DNA from: VRUE01 sp963837735
Lineage (GTDB): Bacteria > Actinomycetota > Thermoleophilia > Solirubrobacterales > 70-9
Direction of reading: 5' to 3'
DNA: 64,000 bases
Assembly: GCA_963837735.1 (NCBI GenBank)
Contig: CAWIOM010000011.1
Location: 160,686-224,685 of the forward strand
The position numbers and the translations under genes are program-made. Position 1 is the stretch's first letter. Each line of letters starts with the position of its first letter. Shown piece by piece: positions 51,928-62,583 of this stretch. The notes below the pieces were generated by a model. That model worked only from the letters and a program-made list of their open reading frames with translations. It ran no database searches and was not told the origin of the DNA.

Positions 51928-52494
51928 ATGAGATCGCTTGACGTGATCGAGGGCGGGGTCTCGGTCCTGGACCGAGCCGACGTCGACACCGACCAGATCA
52001 TCCCCAAGCAGTTCCTCAAGCGAGTCGAGCGGACCGGGTTCGGCGAGTTCCTCTTCTACGACTGGATCCGCGACGGCGAGATCGAGCTGGAGCCGAACCC
52101 GATCCTCGTCACCGGCCCGAACTTCGGGTGCGGCTCCTCGCGCGAGCACGCTCCCTGGGCGCTGGAGGACTTCGGCTTCGAGGCGATCGTCGCGCCGTCG
52201 TTCGCCGACATCTTCTACGTCAACTGCACGAAGATCGGGCTGCTGCCGGTGATCCTCGACGAGGAGCACTGCCGGGCGGTAGCCGAGGCGGGCGAGGCAC
52301 GCATCGACGTTGACGACGAGACCGTCACCTGCTCCGCCGGCGTCTTCGAGTTCGAGGTGGAGCTGGACGTCAAATACCGTCTCCTCAACGGCCTCGACGA
52401 CATCGGCATCACGCTCGAGAACGCGGCGGCGATCGAAGCCTTCGAGGCTACGGGCGCGGCTGACCGGGGCCCGCAGACGACAGCCCTGCAGTGA
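51928..52494 (+). CDS. leuD: 3-Isopropylmalate dehydratase small subunit
   Basis: 188-residue swivel-domain partner of LeuC: VLDRADVDTDQIIPKQFLKRVERTGFG, GPNFGCGSSREHAPWALEDFGFEAIVAPSFADIFY and NCTKIGLLPV are standard. Its 3' end overlaps the methyltransferase start by 4 bp (GTGA). Confidence 0.97.
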   Translation: MRSLDVIEGGVSVLDRADVDTDQIIPKQFLKRVERTGFGEFLFYDWIRDGEIELEPNPILVTGPNFGCGSSREHAPWALEDFGFEAIVAPSFADIFYVNCTKIGLLPVILDEEHCRAVAEAGEARIDVDDETVTCSAGVFEFEVELDVKYRLLNGLDDIGITLENAAAIEAFEATGAADRGPQTTALQ

Positions 52495-53249
52495 GCGGCG
52501 TGTCGCCCCGGGATTGGGACGCGGCCACCTACCAGCGCGTTTCCGTGCCGCACGAGGAGTGGGCTCGGTCGATCCTCGACCGGCTCGACCTGGCCGGCGA
52601 CGAGCGGGTCCTCGACGCCGGCTGCGGCAGCGGCCGGGTCACCGCGATGCTGATCGAGCGGCTGCCCGAGGGCAGCGTCGTAGCCGTCGATGGCTCGCCG
52701 TCGATGATCGAGGAGGTGCGCTCGGTCCTGCGCCCGCGGGACGAGGCCCTGGTTGCCGACCTGACCGGGCTGCGACTCGACGAGCCTGTCGACGTCGTCT
52801 TCTCGAACGCCGTGTTCCACTGGGTGCTCGACCACGACGCGCTCTTCCGCAGCCTTCACGGCCTGCTCCGTCCGGGCGGCAGGCTTGCCGCCCAGAACGG
52901 CGGTGCCGGCAACATCGCCCGCCTCAAGCGCTCCAGCGAGGAGGTCGCCGGCCGCCGGCCCTACGCCGCCCACTTCGAGGGGTTCGACCGGCCCTGGAAC
53001 TACGCCGCGCCGGAGGAGACCGAGGCGAGGCTGCGCGCCGCCGGCTTCCAAGAGGCACGCTGTTGGCTGCAGCCCTGGGACATCTCCCCGCCGGAGCCTG
53101 CGCAGTTCCTGCGCACCGTCTGCCTGGGACCTCACATGGATCGCCTCCCCGAGGAGCTCCGCGACCCCTTCGTCGCCGACGTGCTCGGCCTCGAAGAGGA
53201 CCCGTTGGTCCTTGGCTACGTGCGCCTCAACATCGAGGCCCGCTCCTGA
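52491..53249 (+). CDS. SAM-dependent methyltransferase, trans-aconitate methyltransferase-like
   Basis: Class I methyltransferase, 252 residues. SAM motif I VLDAGCGSGRVTAM, acidic loop VVAVDGSPSMIEEV, and motif IV DVVFSNAVFHWVLDHDALFRSLHGLLRPGGRL, the last pattern being typical of Tam-type enzymes. It overlaps leuD and precedes leuB. Tam enzymes methylate trans-aconitate, and a yeast relative methylates 3-isopropylmalate, so a substrate tied to the leucine pathway is plausible; this is inference. Confidence 0.88.
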   Translation: MSGVSPRDWDAATYQRVSVPHEEWARSILDRLDLAGDERVLDAGCGSGRVTAMLIERLPEGSVVAVDGSPSMIEEVRSVLRPRDEALVADLTGLRLDEPVDVVFSNAVFHWVLDHDALFRSLHGLLRPGGRLAAQNGGAGNIARLKRSSEEVAGRRPYAAHFEGFDRPWNYAAPEETEARLRAAGFQEARCWLQPWDISPPEPAQFLRTVCLGPHMDRLPEELRDPFVADVLGLEEDPLVLGYVRLNIEARS

Positions 53250-53276
53250 GCCTGATGAGCGCGGAGCGACCAAGCG

Positions 53277-53322
53277 TCCATATCTGATTCCCTGCGCCGG
53301 GAGCGAAGCGCGAAACCGATTC
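53277..53322 (+). promoter_or_regulatory. leuB leader with TCCATATCTGATTCC motif
   Basis: The exact 15-mer TCCATATCTGATTCC (53277-53291) also found in the menA leader, followed in both by a CGAAGCG patch and TTCAT at the start codon. No clear ribosome binding site before ATG 53323. Confidence 0.4.
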
Positions 53323-54393
53323 ATGAGCCCTACCAGACCCCACATAGTCGTCCTGCCCGGCGACGGGATCGGCCCCGAGATCGTCGGCGCCGCCCGCAGC
53401 CTGCTCGAGCACCTCGGCGAGTTCGAGTTCGACGAGCGCCTCGTCGGCGGGATCTCGATCGACGAGCACGGCGTCGCCCTCACCGACGAGGTGCTGGAAG
53501 CCTGCCGCGCCTCCGACGCCGTCCTGCTCGGCGCCGTCGGCGGGCCGAAATGGGACACGACCGACCCCGACGCGCCGCGCCCCGAGCAGGGGCTGCTCGG
53601 CCTCCGCAAGGGCATGGGTCTGTTCGCGAACCTACGCCCGGTGCGGCCGAGCCCGGCGCTGGTCGGCGCCAGCCCGCTGCGCGAGGAGCGGATCGCCGGC
53701 ACCGACCTGCTCGTCGTCCGCGAGCTGACCGGCGGCATCTACTTCGGCGACTCCGGCCGCGAGGGCGACAGGGCCCACGACAACTGCGAATACTCGGTCG
53801 CCGAGATCGACCGGATCGCCCGTACCGCCTTCGAGGCCGCTCGGCCGCCGCGGCGGCTCCCCGCCGCGGGTCACCTCGGTCGACAAGGCCAACGTGCTCG
53901 AGACCTCTCGTCTCTGGCGCGAGGTCGTTACCGGCGTCGCCGCCGACTACCCTGACGTCGAGCTCGACCACCTGCTCGTCGACAACGCCGCGATGCAGCT
54001 CGTCTCGCGGCCCGGCGGACTTCGACGTGATCGTCACCGAGAACCTCTTCGGCGACATCCTCAGCGACGAGTCGGCGATGCTGACCGGCTCGCTGGGGAT
54101 GCTGCCGTCCGCCAGCCTCGGATGCCGACGGCGACCCCGGTCTCTTCGAGCCCGTCCACGGATCGGCGCCCGACATCGCCGGCGAGGGCGTCGCAAACCC
54201 GCTGGCGACCTTCCTCTCCGCCGCGATGATGCTCCGCCACGGATTCGGACGAGCCGAGGACGCGGCGCGCATCGAGGCGGCGGTCGATGGCGTCCTCGAG
54301 CGCGGCCTCCGGACCCCGGACCTCGCCGGCGAGGGGGAGACCCCGGTCGGGACCGTCGAGATGACCGACGCGGTTCTGGCCGGGCTGGGTTGA
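53323..54393 (+). CDS. leuB: 3-Isopropylmalate dehydrogenase (three frame breaks)
   Basis: NAD-dependent decarboxylating dehydrogenase, about 355 residues. HIVVLPGDGIGPEIV at the N-terminus, LLGAVGGPKWD, VVRELTGGIYFGDSGRE, DNCEYSVAEIDRIARTAFEAAR; then in the next frame VTSVDKANVLETSRLWREVV and LLVDNAAMQLV; in the third DFDVIVTENLFGDILSDESAMLTGSLGMLPSASLG; and back in the first FEPVHGSAPDIAGEGVANPLATFLSAAMMLRHGFG. Breaks near 53845, 54012 and 54120 are each repaired by removing one base (the third could instead be two missing). All catalytic residues are present, so a working gene with sequence errors is likeliest. Confidence 0.9.
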
Positions 54394-54417
54394 CCGCGTC
54401 GCTCTCCGTATCGGGCA

Positions 54418-54423
54418 TACTTT
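54418..54423 (+). promoter_or_regulatory. -10 box TACTTT for ilvE
   Basis: Eight bases before ATG 54432; no ribosome binding site. Confidence 0.45.
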
Positions 54424-54431
54424 CCCCCGAC

Positions 54432-55382
54432 ATGGAGCAGGCGGATCTGATTTGGCACAACGGCGAGTTCGTCCCCTGGGAGGAGGCGAAAGTCCACGTG
54501 CTCAGCCACGGGCTGCACTACGGGACCGGCGTCTTCGAGGGCATTCGCTGCTATGAGACTGAGCGGGGGCCGGCCGTCTTCAGGCACGGCGAGCACCTCG
54601 AACGCCTCGAGAAGTCGGCCGAGCTCTACTACTTCGAGCTTCCCTATACCGCGGCCGAGCTGCGCCAGGCGACCCACGAGCTGATCGCTCGCAACGGGCT
54701 GCGTTCCTGCTACATCCGGCCGCTGGCATTCCGCGGCTACGGCGAGATGGGCCTCTACGCCCAGTCGGCCCCGATCGAGGTGATCATCGCGGCCTGGCCC
54801 TGGGGGGCCTATCTCGGCGAGGAGAGCAAGAAGCGGGGCATTCGCACCAAGGTCTCCTCCTGGCGGACGATCTCCGGCGACAGCCTGATTCCGCATGCAA
54901 AGGCCTCGGGCCAGTACCTGAACTCGATCCTCGCCAAGACCGAGTCGGCCAACGCCGGCTACGAGGAGGCGATCCTCCTCGACCAGCACGGCTTCGTCTC
55001 GGAGGGGTCCGGCGAGAACGTCTTCCTCGTCCGCGACGGGATGCTCTGCACGCCGCCGCACACGGCGGCGATCCTCGACGGGATCACCCGCAACTCGATC
55101 GTGCAGATCGCCCGCGATCTCGGCTACACGGTCGAGGAGCGCAACATCGCCCGCGCCGAGCTCTACCTGGCCGACGAGATGTTCCTCACCGGAACCGCCG
55201 CCGAGCTCGTCCCCGTGCGCGAGGTCGACGACCATCCGCTCGGCGATCCGGGCGAGATCACCCGGGTCATCCAGGCCAAATTCGAAGACGCCCTGCATGG
55301 GCGCGCCGATGAGTACCTCGAGTGGCTCGACCCGGTTGAGGTCCCGGACGGAGCGGAAGAGCCGAGTAAGGTGAGCTCTTGA
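54432..55382 (+). CDS. ilvE: Branched-chain amino-acid aminotransferase
   Basis: Fold-type IV PLP enzyme, last step of Val/Leu/Ile synthesis; 316 residues. WHNGEFVPWEEAKVHVLSHGLHYGTGVFEGIRCY, YIRPLAFRGYGEMG, PHAKASGQYLNSILAK (PLP Lys), AILLDQHGFVSEGSGENVFLV and GTAAELVPVREVD. Unlike its neighbours leuB and cimA, it reads without breaks. Confidence 0.95.
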   Translation: MEQADLIWHNGEFVPWEEAKVHVLSHGLHYGTGVFEGIRCYETERGPAVFRHGEHLERLEKSAELYYFELPYTAAELRQATHELIARNGLRSCYIRPLAFRGYGEMGLYAQSAPIEVIIAAWPWGAYLGEESKKRGIRTKVSSWRTISGDSLIPHAKASGQYLNSILAKTESANAGYEEAILLDQHGFVSEGSGENVFLVRDGMLCTPPHTAAILDGITRNSIVQIARDLGYTVEERNIARAELYLADEMFLTGTAAELVPVREVDDHPLGDPGEITRVIQAKFEDALHGRADEYLEWLDPVEVPDGAEEPSKVSS

Positions 55383-55517
55383 TGCACACGCGTTTCAAGG
55401 CAATCGGGCGAATTACCGCAGCCGCCTAGCGGCTGGCGCGGCGCAGTTCCGGCGCGCAACGACGGGCCCCGAAAGAGGCCCTCACCCGAACTCCTCGAAT
55501 TTCGCGAAAGGCATCAG
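55383..55517 (+). promoter_or_regulatory. ilvE-cimA intercistronic region with mini-ORF and hairpins
   Basis: A 15-codon reading frame (55382-55429, TGATG overlap with the ilvE stop) ends inside the loop of a 7-bp hairpin CAGCCGC/GCGGCTG (55419-55435). A GGGCC/GGCCC hairpin follows, then GAAAGG before ATG 55518. It may be an attenuator, but the peptide is not clearly enriched in one regulatory amino acid. Confidence 0.35.
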
Positions 55518-57079
<1,562 letters not shown>

Positions 57080-57083
<4 letters not shown>

Positions 57084-58214
57084 GCGCCGGAGCCGACAAC
57101 GAGCAGATCCCGCTGGCCCGGCCGGAGCTGGGCGGGCGCGAGGAGGAGCTCGTGCTCGAGGTGCTGCGCTCGGGCCGGCTCTCGCTCGGGCCCGATGGCG
57201 GAGCGCTTCGAGCGCGCCTTTGCCGAGTGGCTCGGCGTCGACGACGCCGTCGCTGTCTCCAGCGGCACCACCGCTCTCCACCTCGGGGTGCGGGCGCATG
57301 GGCTGGGGCGAGGGCGACGAGGTCCTGACCAGCCCCTTCAGCTTCGTCGCTTCCGCCAACTGCCTGCTCTACGAGGGCGCCCGTCCCCGTCTTCTGCGAC
57401 ATCGACCCGGTCACCCTCGACCTCGACCCCGCGGCGGCCGAGGCGGCGATCGGCGAGCGCACCGCGGGGATCCTGCCGATCCACATCTTCGGCTACCCGG
57501 CGGCGATGGCCGCGTTCGAGGCGCTCGCCGCGGCCAACGGGCTCGGGATCCTCGAGGACGCCTGCGAGGCGCTCGGCGCCGTCGACTCGGAGGGGCGCCG
57601 GGTCGGAGCCGGCGGAAACCTCTCCACCTTCGCCTTCTACGCCAACAAGCAGATGACGACCGGGGAGGGGGGGATGCTGATCCCGCCCATCGGCCGAGGT
57701 GGCCGGGCGTCTGCGGTCAGAGCGCAACCAGGGCCGCGCCGCCGACATGGGCTGGCTCGACCACGGCGGCCTCGGCTTCAACTACCGGCTCAGCGACGTC
57801 GCCGCGGCCATCGGCCTCGGTCAGGTCGAGAGGCTCGACTCGCTGCTCGAGCGGCGCGCCGCGGTCGCCGCTTCCTATTCGGAGCGCCTCGCAGCGGTCG
57901 AGGGAGTGGAGCCGCCGATCGCCGGCCGCGGGGCGGAGCTGCGCAGCTGGTTCGTCTACCCCGTCAGCCTCCCGGCCGGGTCGGACCGCGACGCGATCGT
58001 CACCCGGCTCGCCGGGCGCGGCGTCGCGAGCAAGGCATACCTGCCGTGCATCCACCTCTTTCCCCACCTGCGGGAGCTCGGTTACCGCGAGGGCCAGTTC
58101 CCGGTCGCCGAAGCGGCATCGGCTCGCTCCCTGGCGCTGCCCTTCTTCCCGTCGATGAGCGAGGCCCAGGTCGAGCGGGTGTGCGACGCTCTCGCCCTGT
58201 CTCTGGCTGAGTAG
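57080..58214 (+). CDS. DegT/DnrJ/EryC1-family PLP aminotransferase (four frameshifts)
   Basis: About 376 residues repaired. IPLARPELGGREEELVLEVLRSG, VSSGTTALHLGVRAMGWGEGDEVLTSPFSFVASANCLLYEGA, PVFCDIDPVTLDLDP, IHIFGYPAAM, FAFYANKQMTTGEGGML (PLP Lys) and FNYRLSDVAAAIGLGQVERLD are standard for sugar aminotransferases of this family. It overlaps the cimA stop (GTGA) and precedes argH by 11 bp. Extra bases near 57193, 57298, 57387 and 57688. The sugar substrate and why it sits with amino-acid genes are unknown. Confidence 0.87.
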
Positions 58215-58225
58215 AACCGACTCCG

Positions 58226-59617
58226 ATGTCCCGCTTCCGCAAAGACCCCGACCCGCGCTTTTGGCGCATCAATCGCTCGCTCGAGTTCGACTGGCCGCTG
58301 GCCGCATACGACCTCGACCAGTCCAGGGCGCACGCGCGGGCGCTGCAGCGGATCGGCGTCCTCGACGAGGCCGAGCTCGAGCAGATGACGGCGGGCCTCG
58401 ACCGGGTCGAGGAGCGGATCGGCGCCCACGGCTTCGAGTTCGACCCGGCTGACGAGGACATTCACATGGCGATCGAGCGGCTGCTCGGCGAGGAGATCGG
58501 CCCGCTCGCCGGCAAACTCCACACCGGCCGCTCCCGCAACGATCAGGTCGCCACCGACGTCGCGATGGTCGTCCAGGCGCACTCGCTGCGGGCGATCGAG
58601 CTCTCGGGGGCGGCGATGGCCCGCCTGCTGGAACTGGCCGAGCGCCACCGCGACTGGCCGATGCCCGGCTATACCCACCTTCAGCGCGCCCAGCCGGTCT
58701 ATGTCGGCCACCACCTTCTCGCCTACTTCTGGATGCTGGCGCGCGACGTGCTGCGGTTCCAGTTCGCCCTCGACAGTGCCTCGGTGATGCCGCTCGGCTC
58801 GGGGGCCCTGGCCGGCGTCAATTGGGAGATCGACCGCGGCGCGGTGGCGGAGGACCTCGGCTTCGAGCACGTCAGCCCGAACTCGATCGACGGCGCCTCC
58901 AACCGCGACTTCGTCCTCGACTATCTCTCGGCGGCATCGACCTGCGCGATGCACCTCTCGCGCCTCGGCTCTGAGATCGTCATCTGGAGTTCGTCGGAGT
59001 TCGGCTTCTGCCAGCTCGACGAGTCCTTTTCCTCGGGCTCCAGCATCATGCCGCAGAAGGTGAATCCTGACTCGGCCGAGCTGCTGCGGGCGAAGAGCCC
59101 CCGTGTGGCCGCCGACCACCTCGCTCTGCTCGGCACGATGCACGCACTGCCGCTCACCTACGGCAAGGACATGCAGGAGGACAAGGAGCCCCTCTTCGAC
59201 GCGATCGACACGGTCGAGTCGTGCCTCGACGCCGCCGAGGGCATGCTGGCCGGGATCGAGTTCGACCGCGAGCGGCTCGAGCTCGCCTCCGGCGACGAGA
59301 TGCTGGCGGCGACCGAGATCGCCGACCTCCTCGTTCGCAGGGGCGTCCCCTTCCGCGAGGCCCACGGGATCGTCGGCGGGCTGGTCCGCGACGCCGTCGA
59401 GCGCGGCAAGAGCCTGTCCGAGCTGACGCCGGAGGAGCTCCGCGAGCGCTCCGAGCATCTCGACGACGCCTACTACGAAGTGCTCGAGCGCAGTAGCTGG
59501 CTGGAGTCGAAGCGAATCGAGGGCGGCACCGGCTCAGTGCCGATGGAGGCCCAGTTCGAGCTCGCCCGAAGCACCCTGGACGCCGTCCGCAGCCGCGTTT
59601 CCGAGGAGCGTCAGTGA
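58226..59617 (+). CDS. argH: Argininosuccinate lyase
   Basis: Last step of arginine synthesis, 463 residues. FEFDWPLAAYDLDQSRAHA, HTGRSRNDQVATDVAM, GYTHLQRAQPV and the superfamily signature GSSIMPQKVNPDSAELLRAK; YGKDMQEDKEPLFDAIDT follows. No other arg genes are nearby. Confidence 0.96.
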   Translation: MSRFRKDPDPRFWRINRSLEFDWPLAAYDLDQSRAHARALQRIGVLDEAELEQMTAGLDRVEERIGAHGFEFDPADEDIHMAIERLLGEEIGPLAGKLHTGRSRNDQVATDVAMVVQAHSLRAIELSGAAMARLLELAERHRDWPMPGYTHLQRAQPVYVGHHLLAYFWMLARDVLRFQFALDSASVMPLGSGALAGVNWEIDRGAVAEDLGFEHVSPNSIDGASNRDFVLDYLSAASTCAMHLSRLGSEIVIWSSSEFGFCQLDESFSSGSSIMPQKVNPDSAELLRAKSPRVAADHLALLGTMHALPLTYGKDMQEDKEPLFDAIDTVESCLDAAEGMLAGIEFDRERLELASGDEMLAATEIADLLVRRGVPFREAHGIVGGLVRDAVERGKSLSELTPEELRERSEHLDDAYYEVLERSSWLESKRIEGGTGSVPMEAQFELARSTLDAVRSRVSEERQ

Positions 59618-59693
59618 ACTCGGCGCGAGGGAGCATCGCAACCTGATTCCTGCGACCGAGCGCCGACTTCAAATTGAGTTCTTCGACCGCTCG

Positions 59694-60269
59694 GTGCACG
59701 AGGTGGCGCGTGAGCTGATCGGCTGCCGGTTCCTCTACAGGGGCTGCGGGGGGACGATCGTCGAGACCGAGAGCTATGAGCGCGACGACCCGGCCTGCCA
59801 CGCCTTCGTCGGCCTGACGCCCCGCACGGAGACGCTGTTCGGCCCGCCCGGACGGGCCTACGTCTACCTCTCCTACGGGATCCACTCGCTGCTCAACTTC
59901 GTGGCCGAACCGGAGGGCGAGGCGGCCGCCGTGCTGATCCGGGCGCTCGAGCCGAGCGACGGGCTGCCCGAGATGCGCCGACGGCGCGGCGCCGGGAGGT
60001 CGGACGCCGAGCTCTGCTCAGGGCCCGGCAAGCTCACCGAGGCGCTCGGCATCGGCCTCGGCGAGAACGGTGCCGACCTGACCCGCGAGCCCTTTCTCCT
60101 GACCGCGCCCGCACCGGGCGCGCGCCCGGCCGTTCTCACCGGCCCAAGGGTCGGGATCAGCAAGGCCGTCGACCGTCCCTGGCGCTTCTGCGCCGCCAAC
60201 TCCCCGTTTGTCTCCAAGCCGCCTCCGGACGCGGGAGCGGAGAAGGTGGGGCTTGTTATCCCGCCGTGA
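59694..60269 (+). CDS. 3-Methyladenine DNA glycosylase (AAG/MPG family)
   Basis: Excises alkylated purines; 191 residues from GTG 59694. GGTIVETESYERDDPACHAFVGLTPRTETLFGPPGRAYVYLSYGIHSLLNFVAE covers the catalytic Glu and DNA-intercalating region of the family; LCSGPGKLTEALGI and PRVGISKAVDRPWRF are also typical. The family start region FFDRSVHEVARELIG begins upstream of GTG 59694 in the same frame (to about 59640) with no ATG/GTG, so the true start may be CTG or obscured by an error. It converges with the PBP gene, 14-bp overlap. Confidence 0.88.
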   Translation: MHEVARELIGCRFLYRGCGGTIVETESYERDDPACHAFVGLTPRTETLFGPPGRAYVYLSYGIHSLLNFVAEPEGEAAAVLIRALEPSDGLPEMRRRRGAGRSDAELCSGPGKLTEALGIGLGENGADLTREPFLLTAPAPGARPAVLTGPRVGISKAVDRPWRFCAANSPFVSKPPPDAGAEKVGLVIPP

Positions 60270-62514
60270 TCCCCCCGCCGGTGCCCCCCGACGTTTCCGG
60301 GGCCGGTTCGGCCGGTGCTGCTTCTTCGGGAGCCGGTTCCTTTTCCGGGGCCGGTTCCGGTTCGGGGGTGGCTTCTTCGGGTTCGACCGATTCGGGTTCG
60401 CCTTCGGAGGGGCTTGGCGGCACGTAGGTTTCTTCTCCTCCGCCTTCGTCGCTTTCCTTGCCTTCCCGGCGGGCCTGCTTCTCGGCCGCGCGTTCGGCCG
60501 CGCGTTCGGCCGCGATGTCTTCCCAGGCCGAGATCACGCTCGCCCAGATCAGCGCCGGGAAGGTTCCTCCCATCACCGGCCCGCCGTTGTAGAGGGTCGT
60601 CATCGGCGTCACCGAGTCCGCGTAGCCGACCCAGACACAGGCGGTCACTTCTTCGGTCGCCCCGCAGAACCAGGCGTCGCCGTTCTTCTCCGTCGTCCCC
60701 GTCTTGCCCCACTGCCCTTCGGCGCCGATCGCGGCGTTGACGCCGGTGCCGCTGCTGACCACGGTTTCGAGGATCCCCTTGGCGGTCGAGGCCGTTTCTT
60801 CGGAGATCACCTGCTGGTGCGTCGAGTTGTTGTCACCGCCCTTGATCGTCTCGCCGCCCTGGTCGGTGACTTCGGTGTAGGCGACGGGACTGTCCCCCGG
60901 CTCGGGGGCCAGGGTGCCGCTGACCCGGTCACCGTTGTTGGCGAGGGTCATGTAGGCGTAGGCCCATTCGAGCGGCGTCACGCCTTCTTCGAGGCCCCCG
61001 AGCACCATCGCCGGGTTGGTCGAGATCGGCGCCCGGTAGCCCATCTTGTGGATCGTCCCCGCGATCGCCGCGGTGCGGTCGTGGATCGTCTTCCCCTTCA
61101 GCCCTTCCAGCGCCAGCTGCGCGTAGATCGAGTTGTCGGAGTAGGTGGTCGCGCAGACGATGTCGCATGAGCCGAGGTAGGCGTCCTCGTCGTTTGAGAC
61201 CGAAAACACTTCCTTGTTGTGCTTGCCGAAGTAGAAGGTCTGCGGCGCGGATTCGTAGACCGTGTAGGGAGAGATCCCCTGTTCGAGCGCCGTGATCAGC
61301 GTGAACGGCTTGATCGAGGACCCGGGTTGCCGGTGGCCGAGCGTCGCCAGGTTAAACGGCTTCGTGTCGAAGTCCGGGCCGCCGACCATCGCCTTGACCC
61401 CGGCGTTGTGGTTGTCGAGGACGACCACGGAGGAGGTCGCCGGCGAGTAGCCGAGGTAGCTTCGGACCGATTCTTCGGCGGCTTCCTGGAGGCGAAGGTC
61501 GAGCGTCGTCTTGACTTTCAGACCGCCGAAGAATGCTTTCGCCGCGCCGTAGCGGTCGACCAGCTGCTGGCGCATCCAGGAGGTGAAGTAGGGAGCCTTC
61601 GAATCCAGAGTCGGCGGCTGGATGTCGCCGGGCGCGGGCAGCGCCTGGTGCACGCCTTCCTGGAGCTGCGCCTCCGTGATGTAGCCCTGTTCGTACATCT
61701 TTTCCAAGACCAGGTTGCGGCGGCCGAGGTTGTTTTCGGGGAAATACTTGGGGTCGTAGGCCGAGGGCGAGGAGATGATCGCGGCCAGCGTCGCCGCCTC
61801 CCAGGGCTCGAGCACCGACGCGCAGGGCTCCGTCTGCGTGCCGCAGTCGGGGTGGGCGTCGCCGAAGTAGGTGCGCGCCGCGGCCTCGATCCCGTAGGCG
61901 CCCTCGCCGAAGTAGATCGTGTTGAGGTACTCGGTGAGGATCTTGTCCTTGCTCCAATGGCGCTCGAGCCGGTAGGCGAGCGCCGCCTCTTTGAACTTCT
62001 GGAAGAGCGTCCGGCTGCTCTGCGCGGCGAGCGCGTTCTTGACGAACTGCTCGGTGATCGTCGAACCTCCCTGGGCGGCGCTCTGGCTGAGAACGTCCTT
62101 GATCAGGGCGCGGCCTATGCCCTCGAAGTCGACGCCCGTGTGGGAGTAGAAGCGGGCGTCCTCGATCGCGACCACAGCGTTCTTGACGTTGGGCGAGATC
62201 TGGCCGGAGCTGAGCAGGATCTTGTTCTGGTTGCTGGTCAGCGTCCCGATCGGCGCGCCGGAGGAGTCGAACACTTCGCTGTTTTTCGAGGCCTTGTATT
62301 GGGCGAAGTCGTAGATCGCCGGCAGGTCGCGGGAGACGGCGGCCATCATCCCGAAGACCATCGAGACCAGGGCGAGGATGGCGAGCCCGAGCAGGACGAA
62401 GAGGAACCGAAGCTTCTTCAGCCGCGGCTTCTGTTTTGGTTTGGCCGGGGCGGGCGCAGGGGTCGAATGAACGTCGCCCCGTTCCCGCCGGCGCTTTCGT
62501 CCGAGCAAGGCCAT
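60256..62514 (-). CDS. Class A penicillin-binding protein (transglycosylase/transpeptidase)
   Basis: Peptidoglycan synthase, 752 residues. Cytoplasmic basic N-terminus, one membrane helix (about 35-58), GT51 domain with AIEDARFYSHTGVDFEGIGRA, QGGSTITEQFVKN and KDKILTEYLNTIYFGEGAYGI, then the transpeptidase with SxxK in PGSSIKPFTL, SxN in YSDNS and KTG in WGKTGTTEKNGDAWF. The last ~75 residues are an acidic Pro/Glu tail (repeats like PEPAPEKEPAPEE) ending Gly/Thr-rich, outside the membrane. Glu codons are mostly GAA. Confidence 0.95.
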   Translation of the reverse strand: MALLGRKRRRERGDVHSTPAPAPAKPKQKPRLKKLRFLFVLLGLAILALVSMVFGMMAAVSRDLPAIYDFAQYKASKNSEVFDSSGAPIGTLTSNQNKILLSSGQISPNVKNAVVAIEDARFYSHTGVDFEGIGRALIKDVLSQSAAQGGSTITEQFVKNALAAQSSRTLFQKFKEAALAYRLERHWSKDKILTEYLNTIYFGEGAYGIEAAARTYFGDAHPDCGTQTEPCASVLEPWEAATLAAIISSPSAYDPKYFPENNLGRRNLVLEKMYEQGYITEAQLQEGVHQALPAPGDIQPPTLDSKAPYFTSWMRQQLVDRYGAAKAFFGGLKVKTTLDLRLQEAAEESVRSYLGYSPATSSVVVLDNHNAGVKAMVGGPDFDTKPFNLATLGHRQPGSSIKPFTLITALEQGISPYTVYESAPQTFYFGKHNKEVFSVSNDEDAYLGSCDIVCATTYSDNSIYAQLALEGLKGKTIHDRTAAIAGTIHKMGYRAPISTNPAMVLGGLEEGVTPLEWAYAYMTLANNGDRVSGTLAPEPGDSPVAYTEVTDQGGETIKGGDNNSTHQQVISEETASTAKGILETVVSSGTGVNAAIGAEGQWGKTGTTEKNGDAWFCGATEEVTACVWVGYADSVTPMTTLYNGGPVMGGTFPALIWASVISAWEDIAAERAAERAAEKQARREGKESDEGGGEETYVPPSPSEGEPESVEPEEATPEPEPAPEKEPAPEEAAPAEPAPETSGGTGGGITAG

Positions 62515-62570
62515 CGAGAGAGAAAAAAATAAGCCCGTGGGCCGGAGGGCCCGCCGAGCAGGCGGCAGTC

Positions 62571-62576
62571 TAGCAT
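62571..62576 (+). promoter_or_regulatory. -10 box TAGCAT for tyrS
   Basis: Seven bases before ATG 62584; leaderless. Confidence 0.55.
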
Positions 62577-62583
62577 TCGGCCC

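Noticed and set aside
55407..55450. GGGCGAATT followed by a hairpin, like the start of the cloverleaf repeats
   Set aside because: It lacks the conserved core and self-complementary outer arms, so the match is probably chance.
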